DNA from: an uncultured Clostridia bacterium
GTDB taxonomy: Bacteria > Bacillota > Clostridia > Oscillospirales > Acutalibacteraceae
Assembly (NCBI GenBank): GCA_947565265.1
Contig: CANOFK010000027.1
Span: 1-9,350 of the forward strand
Length of the DNA: 9,350 bases
Reading direction: 5' to 3'
Positions within the stretch are counted from its first letter, which is position 1; every line of letters begins with the position of its first letter. Below are positions 6,585 through 9,350 of the stretch, in pieces. A model generated the notes under the pieces. It had not been told where the DNA came from and ran no database searches. It was given only the letters and a program-made list of their open reading frames with translations. The position numbers and the translations under genes are program-made.

Positions 6585-7355
6585 ATGATACTGACTATAG
6601 ATATCGGTAACACCAACACCGTACTGGGCTGCTGGCGGCAGGATAAGCTGCTGCTCACCCTGCGCCTGCACACAAACCGCGACCAGACCGCCGACGAATA
6701 CTGCCTGCTGGTCAGCCAACTGCTAAAGAGCCGGGGGGTAGAGCCGGGGGAACTGTCGGGCGGCATCCTCTCCAGCGTGGTGCCGGAGTTGCGCATGGTG
6801 ATGCGTACGGCTATGGAGTTGATGACCGGCAAAGCTTTCCTGTGCGTAGGGGCGGGGCTAAAAACCGGGCTGGACATCCGCATGGAAAACCCCGCCCAAC
6901 TGGGCGCGGACCTGGTGGTGGACGCGGTGGCAGCCCTGGCCAAATACGCGCCCCCGTTGGTGATTTTTGACATGGGCACTGCCACCACCATGTCGGTCAT
7001 CGACGGGAAGGGCGCTTACCGGGGCGGGCTCATCATCCCCGGGCTGCGGCTCTCGGTAGATGCCCTCTCCGCCCGGGCGGCCCAGTTGCCTTACATCCAT
7101 CTGGGCAAGCCGGAGCGGTTCATTGGCAGCAACACCATTGACTGTATGCAGGCCGGGGCCGTATACGGCAGCGCCCTGATGGTGGACGGGCTTATCACCC
7201 GCACGGAAGAGGAGTTGGGCCGGCCGGTAACGGCTGTGGCCACCGGCGGGCTTATGGCCCTGATCCACCCCTATTGCCGCCGGGAACTGCACTATGACGA
7301 AAACCTGCTGCTGGAAGGGCTATATATCCTCTATAAGAAAAACACCCGGGGCTAA
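6585..7355 (+). CDS. coaX: Type III pantothenate kinase
   Basis: CoaX phosphorylates pantothenate to 4'-phosphopantothenate, the first step of CoA synthesis; family members need a monovalent cation and are not inhibited by CoA. The 256-residue product is of normal length. It shows the ASKHA phosphate loop DIGNTNT at 6-12, THTNRDQTADEY-like residues at 30-39, the catalytic-aspartate block NPAQLGAD (D109) at 102-109, the cation-binding DMGTATT (D129) at 129-135, GGLIIPG at 147-153 and the second glycine motif ATGGL at 219-223. The usual GADR and DFGTATT are GADL and DMGTATT here, modest changes. AGGAGG (6570-6575) lies nine bases before the ATG. The 88-base gap after panT has no convincing promoter, so the two genes are probably one transcript, ended by the hairpin at 7381-7424. 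Confidence 0.96.
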   Translation: MILTIDIGNTNTVLGCWRQDKLLLTLRLHTNRDQTADEYCLLVSQLLKSRGVEPGELSGGILSSVVPELRMVMRTAMELMTGKAFLCVGAGLKTGLDIRMENPAQLGADLVVDAVAALAKYAPPLVIFDMGTATTMSVIDGKGAYRGGLIIPGLRLSVDALSARAAQLPYIHLGKPERFIGSNTIDCMQAGAVYGSALMVDGLITRTEEELGRPVTAVATGGLMALIHPYCRRELHYDENLLLEGLYILYKKNTRG

Positions 7356-7380
7356 CCCGTTTTTCCCGGCATTGTTTAAG

Positions 7381-7424
7381 AAAACGGCCGGGGGCCTTCC
7401 GCAAGGAAAGCCCCCGGCTGTTTT
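7381..7424. terminator. Strong bidirectional intrinsic terminator
   Basis: AAAACG-GCCGGGGGC pairs with GCCCCCGGC-TGTTTT, with an inner TTCC/GGAA closed by a GCAA loop: about 19 pairs with one C/A mismatch and one G-U. U-runs lie on the 3' side of both strands, so it can stop coaX transcripts on the plus strand and the small minus-strand gene ending at 7423. The stop codon of that gene lies in the T-run. Confidence 0.9.
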
Positions 7425-7602
7425 ACGCTTGCTCCCCCGGCTTTTTCTCCAGGGCGTTGCGGCAATACTGCTCCAGTTCCTCCCTGGTGGTCAGGCTGAC
7501 GCCGCTTTCGATAATCTGCGCCTTCAGCACCTGGGGCAGCCCGTCAAAATACGTTTGGGCCTGCATATCAAAGCCCGGTTTTTGCCCATGCTTTTCCTGC
7601 AT
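7423..7602 (-). CDS. Small soluble protein, unknown function (59 residues)
   Basis: The predicted product starts MQEKHGQKPGF and has 59 residues, charged and without a signal or membrane segment. Its C-terminal half (LTTREELEQYCRNALEKK) should be an amphipathic helix, and the middle (AQTYFDGLPQVLKAQIIESGVS) a second helical part. It recalls small Clostridia proteins with a YFDxLP...SGVxxxxREELE pattern, but I know no function for them. The start is ATG at 7602, with GAGGTG six bases upstream; an in-frame GTG at 7611 lies inside that site. It is convergent with coaX and shares its terminator, and divergent from nusB. A possible minus-strand promoter (TTTACC, 16 bases, TACAAC, 7728-7701) overlaps the nusB promoter, but it is weak. 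A good ribosome binding site plus a terminator placed exactly at its end argue for a real gene. Confidence 0.65.
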   Translation of the reverse strand: MQEKHGQKPGFDMQAQTYFDGLPQVLKAQIIESGVSLTTREELEQYCRNALEKKPGEQA

Positions 7603-7634
7603 ACTATTCACCTCTTCCCGCGTGTTCCCTATCA

Positions 7635-7652
7635 GTCTGCCCAGCCTGCGCC
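7635..7652 (+). repeat. 18-bp direct repeat, copy 1
   Basis: GTCTGCCCAGCCTGCGCC matches 7744-7761 at 17 of 18 bases. It lies in the leader of the small minus-strand gene. Confidence 0.8.
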
Positions 7653-7701
7653 GGTTTTATGTGCCCGCCTAAAATTTCCCAGGTGAAAATCCCCGCGGCG
7701 G

Positions 7702-7730
7702 TTGTAGTTTTTTCAAATTTGTGGTAAAAT
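7702..7730 (+). promoter_or_regulatory. nusB promoter (extended -10)
   Basis: TAAAAT (7725-7730) is preceded by TGG (7722-7724), an extended -10 motif. A poor -35 box TTGTAG lies 17 bases upstream (7702-7707). The predicted start near 7737 gives a leader of about 108 bases. Confidence 0.6.
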
Positions 7731-7743
7731 AGGTTCGTTCTTT

Positions 7744-7761
7744 GTCTGCCCGGCCTGCGCC
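7744..7761 (+). repeat. 18-bp direct repeat, copy 2
   Basis: GTCTGCCCGGCCTGCGCC, one base different from 7635-7652, lies just inside the predicted nusB transcript. Its last six bases form the 5' arm of the leader hairpin. Confidence 0.8.
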
Positions 7762-7823
7762 AAAGCCCTTCCCCGCCTGCGGGGCCTGGGGGCGCAAAAG
7801 GCCATACAACACAAACTTTTGCG
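7756..7823 (+). promoter_or_regulatory. nusB leader with two mutually exclusive stems
   Basis: Stem A pairs TGCGCC (7756-7761) with GGCGCA (7791-7796) and encloses CCC/GGG and CCCCG/CGGGG with a CCTG loop. Stem B pairs CGCAAAAG (7793-7800) with CTTTTGCG (7816-7823), eight perfect pairs. They share bases 7793-7796 and cannot both form completely. No U-run follows stem B; the GGGAGG ribosome binding site is nine bases downstream. A regulatory role is inference. Confidence 0.4.
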
Positions 7824-7844
7824 GGGGAATCGGGAGGAAGATTT

Positions 7845-8288
7845 ATGACGAGAAGAGAATCCAGGGAGCTGGCCTTTTGCCTGCTGTTTGAGCAGGCCGT
7901 CACCGGCGAGGCGGTGGAGGACATCATCCAGGCTGCCCACGAGGCCCGTGGCCTGATACCGGACACCTTTGCCGAGCAGTTGGCCTATGGCGTTGAGGAA
8001 AACCTGGCCCGGCTGGATCCGGCCATTGCGGAGCACCTGCGGGGCTGGAGCCTGCGGCGCATCTCCAAAGTGGCCTTAAGCCTGTTGCGCCTGGCCGTGT
8101 ATGAATTGCTGTTTGAGCCTGCCACCCCGGCCGGCGTGGCCATCAACGAGGCCGTGGAACTGGCTAAGGCTTACGGCAGCCAGGGGGATCCCGCCTACAT
8201 CAACGGGGTGCTGGGCTCGGTGGCCAAGGCCTGCCGCCCCGCCGAGGCCCCGGCGGAAACGCCCCCCGAAGGGCCGGCTGCCCCATGA
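7845..8288 (+). CDS. nusB: Transcription antitermination factor NusB
   Basis: NusB is an all-helical RNA-binding protein that, with NusE (S10), binds boxA in rRNA leaders and supports antitermination of rRNA operons. The 147-residue product shows the family pattern in order: TRRESRELAFCLLFEQ at 2-17 (usually RRxARExALQxLY), W68 with RRISKVALSLLRLAVYELLF at 71-90, VAINEAVELAKAYG at 98-111 and YINGVLGSVAK at 118-128. The last 15 or so residues are an Ala/Pro/Glu-rich tail beyond the normal fold. GGGAGG seven bases before ATG 7845 fits well. The stop overlaps the start of the next gene in ATGA, so the two are translationally coupled. It has its own promoter and a long structured leader. Confidence 0.93.
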   Translation: MTRRESRELAFCLLFEQAVTGEAVEDIIQAAHEARGLIPDTFAEQLAYGVEENLARLDPAIAEHLRGWSLRRISKVALSLLRLAVYELLFEPATPAGVAINEAVELAKAYGSQGDPAYINGVLGSVAKACRPAEAPAETPPEGPAAP

Positions 8289-9238
8289 CGCCGGCCTTTT
8301 TGGGCATTGACACCAGCAACTATACCACCTCTGCCGCCCTGTTCGACGGGCAAACCGTGATAGAAAACCGCAAGCTGCCCCTGCCGGTAGCGCCGGGCCA
8401 CCGGGGCCTGCGCCAAAGCGACGCGGTGTTCCACCACACCCGGCAACTGCCGGAGCTGCTTACCGGCCTGCTGGCGGGCGCCCCCCTTGCCGGTATCGGG
8501 GTTTCGGTGGTTCCCCGCTGGGCAGAGGGCTCTTATATGCCCTGCTTTCTGGCCGGCAAGGGCCACGCCAGTGTGCTGGGGGCCGCCTTGGGGGTGCCGG
8601 TATGGCATTTCTCCCATCAGCAGGGGCATATTGCCGCCGCGCTGTACGCTACCGGGCAACTGGGCCTGCTAAAACAGGAGTTCCTGGCCTTCCACATCTC
8701 CGGGGGCACCACCGAGGCATTGTTGGCCTCCCCTGGCGGTGCGGCCGGGCCCCATGCCCGGCTGCTGGCCCAGTCCCTGGATTTAAAAGCCGGGCAGGCC
8801 GTGGACCGGGTCGGGGTTTCGCTGGGGCTGGCCTTCCCCTGCGGGCCCCAACTGGAAGAATTGGCCCTGCGCTGGCAGGGGCCGGTCCGGGCCAGGCCTG
8901 TCATGAAAGGGGCGGACTGTTCCCTCTCCGGCATAGAGAACCAGTGTGCCGCCCTGTTAAAGGCCGCCCACCCCCCGGAGGAGATCGCCCGGTTCTGCCT
9001 GGAGTCCATCACCGTGGCCATTGAGGAAATGTGCGCCCGCCTGCTGGCGGAACTGGGGCCGCTGCCTGTTGTCTTTTCCGGCGGCGTGTGCGCCAACTCC
9101 CTCCTGCGCGCCCGGCTCACGGCACGTTTCCCGTCCGCTACTTTTGCCCCGGCGGCATTTTCCGCCGACAACGCTGCCGGGGTCGCGGTGCTGGCCGGAC
9201 AGGCCGGGCCACCGGCCTGTGGCTGTTCCCGGCAATAG
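8285..9238 (+). CDS. TsaD/Kae1-family protein with altered active site (Gcp-like paralog)
   Basis: The 317-residue protein has the Kae1/TsaD (Gcp, old name O-sialoglycoprotein endopeptidase) ASKHA fold. Kept features: the N-terminal GIDTSNYTTS at 7-16, the metal-binding H-x3-H (H111, H115 in HQQGH), SGGTTE at 139-144, DLKAGQAVDRVGVSLGL at 166-182, CSLSGIENQ at 212-220, SGGVCAN at 265-271 and the third metal ligand in ADNAAG (D295). Compared with true TsaD, ETSCDET becomes DTSNYTT, SGGHTQ becomes SGGTTE, and DDAAGEAFDK becomes DLKAGQAVDR, so several residues around the threonylcarbamoyl-adenylate site differ while the metal site remains. I therefore leave out the symbol tsaD. Such paralogs commonly follow nusB in Clostridia. 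It begins inside the nusB stop (ATGA) and is followed by a probable terminator. It may act on a related carbamoyl-adenylate or be non-catalytic. Confidence 0.85.
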   Translation: MTPAFLGIDTSNYTTSAALFDGQTVIENRKLPLPVAPGHRGLRQSDAVFHHTRQLPELLTGLLAGAPLAGIGVSVVPRWAEGSYMPCFLAGKGHASVLGAALGVPVWHFSHQQGHIAAALYATGQLGLLKQEFLAFHISGGTTEALLASPGGAAGPHARLLAQSLDLKAGQAVDRVGVSLGLAFPCGPQLEELALRWQGPVRARPVMKGADCSLSGIENQCAALLKAAHPPEEIARFCLESITVAIEEMCARLLAELGPLPVVFSGGVCANSLLRARLTARFPSATFAPAAFSADNAAGVAVLAGQAGPPACGCSRQ

Positions 9239-9245
9239 GCCGTTT

Positions 9246-9277
9246 GGCGCCCCTTTTCCTGTTGGCGCTGATTTTTT
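9246..9277 (+). terminator. Probable intrinsic terminator after the TsaD-like gene
   Basis: GGCGCC (9246-9251) pairs with GGCGCT (9264-9269), five G-C pairs and one G-U, extendable by a U-G and a U-A pair. The loop is about 12 bases and six T residues follow (9272-9277). It starts eight bases after the stop codon. The stem is short, so efficiency is uncertain. Confidence 0.55.
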
Positions 9278-9286
9278 ACGCCCCCG

Positions 9287-9311
9287 CTATGCCACAGCCA
9301 CTTTGGCATAG
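9287..9311. repeat. Inverted repeat upstream of the last gene
   Basis: CTATGCCA and TGGCATAG are perfect 8-base arms with a 9-base centre. It lies between the terminator and the next start codon, with no T-run after it. It could be an operator or a leader hairpin. Confidence 0.5.
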
Positions 9312-9338
9312 TTCCGGGACAGATATGAAGGAGGATAT

Positions 9339-9350
9339 ATGGCAATTGGG
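9339..9350 (+). CDS. Start of a further gene (cut by the window end)
   Basis: ATGGCAATTGGG gives only Met-Ala-Ile-Gly before the sequence stops. A full AAGGAGG site (9328-9334) four bases before the ATG supports a real start. The product cannot be told from four residues. It follows a terminator, so it is probably a separate transcription unit. Confidence 0.5.

Noticed and set aside
7737..7744. boxA-like GTTCTTTG at the start of the nusB transcript
   Set aside because: Only 6 of 8 bases match a boxA core and it falls at the predicted +1, so NusB autoregulation through it is too weak to claim.
7752..8419. 15-base identity between 7752-7766 and 8405-8419
   Set aside because: The second copy is inside the TsaD-like coding sequence, and such a match can arise by chance in GC-rich DNA of this length.

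Overview
The window looks like ordinary chromosome from a GC-rich anaerobic Firmicute, most likely a clostridial gut bacterium of the Oscillospiraceae/Ruminococcaceae type. This is inferred from strong AGGAGG-type ribosome binding sites, sigma-A-like promoters in AT-rich patches, a type III pantothenate kinase, an ECF-transporter S component, a flavin reductase-rubredoxin fusion (Hrb) and a TsaD-like gene directly after nusB. No mobile element, CRISPR array, rRNA or tRNA gene was seen.

Left part (26-5554, all on the minus strand, read right to left): coaBC, a 143-residue membrane-anchored protein, glyA, hrb, a 58-residue membrane protein, tcdA and ttcA. coaBC has a clear promoter. Secondary promoters are likely before glyA and possibly before hrb. 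The last four genes (hrb to ttcA) are spaced by 15, 8 and -1 bases and look translationally coupled. The last two modify the anticodon loop of tRNA (ct6A37 and, by family, s2C32).

Middle (5555-7424): a divergent control region separates coaBC from a plus-strand pair, a six-helix ECF S component (probable PanT) and coaX. Together they form a pantothenate-to-CoA module: uptake (PanT), phosphorylation (CoaX), then cysteine ligation and decarboxylation (CoaBC). panT has a near-consensus promoter and a GC-rich leader of about 115 nt with three strong hairpins. The leader also holds an anti-Shine-Dalgarno segment that overlaps the first hairpin, which makes it a candidate cis-regulatory RNA. A strong bidirectional terminator ends coaX.

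Right part (7423-9350): a 59-residue unknown protein on the minus strand converges on coaX. nusB, with a structured leader, overlaps a TsaD/Kae1-like gene by ATGA. A probable terminator follows, then an inverted repeat and the first four codons of another gene. An 18-bp direct repeat with one mismatch brackets the nusB promoter.

The genes are mostly conserved housekeeping functions. The least explained elements are the panT leader, the TsaD-like protein with a changed active site, the nusB leader and repeat, and three small proteins of unknown function.
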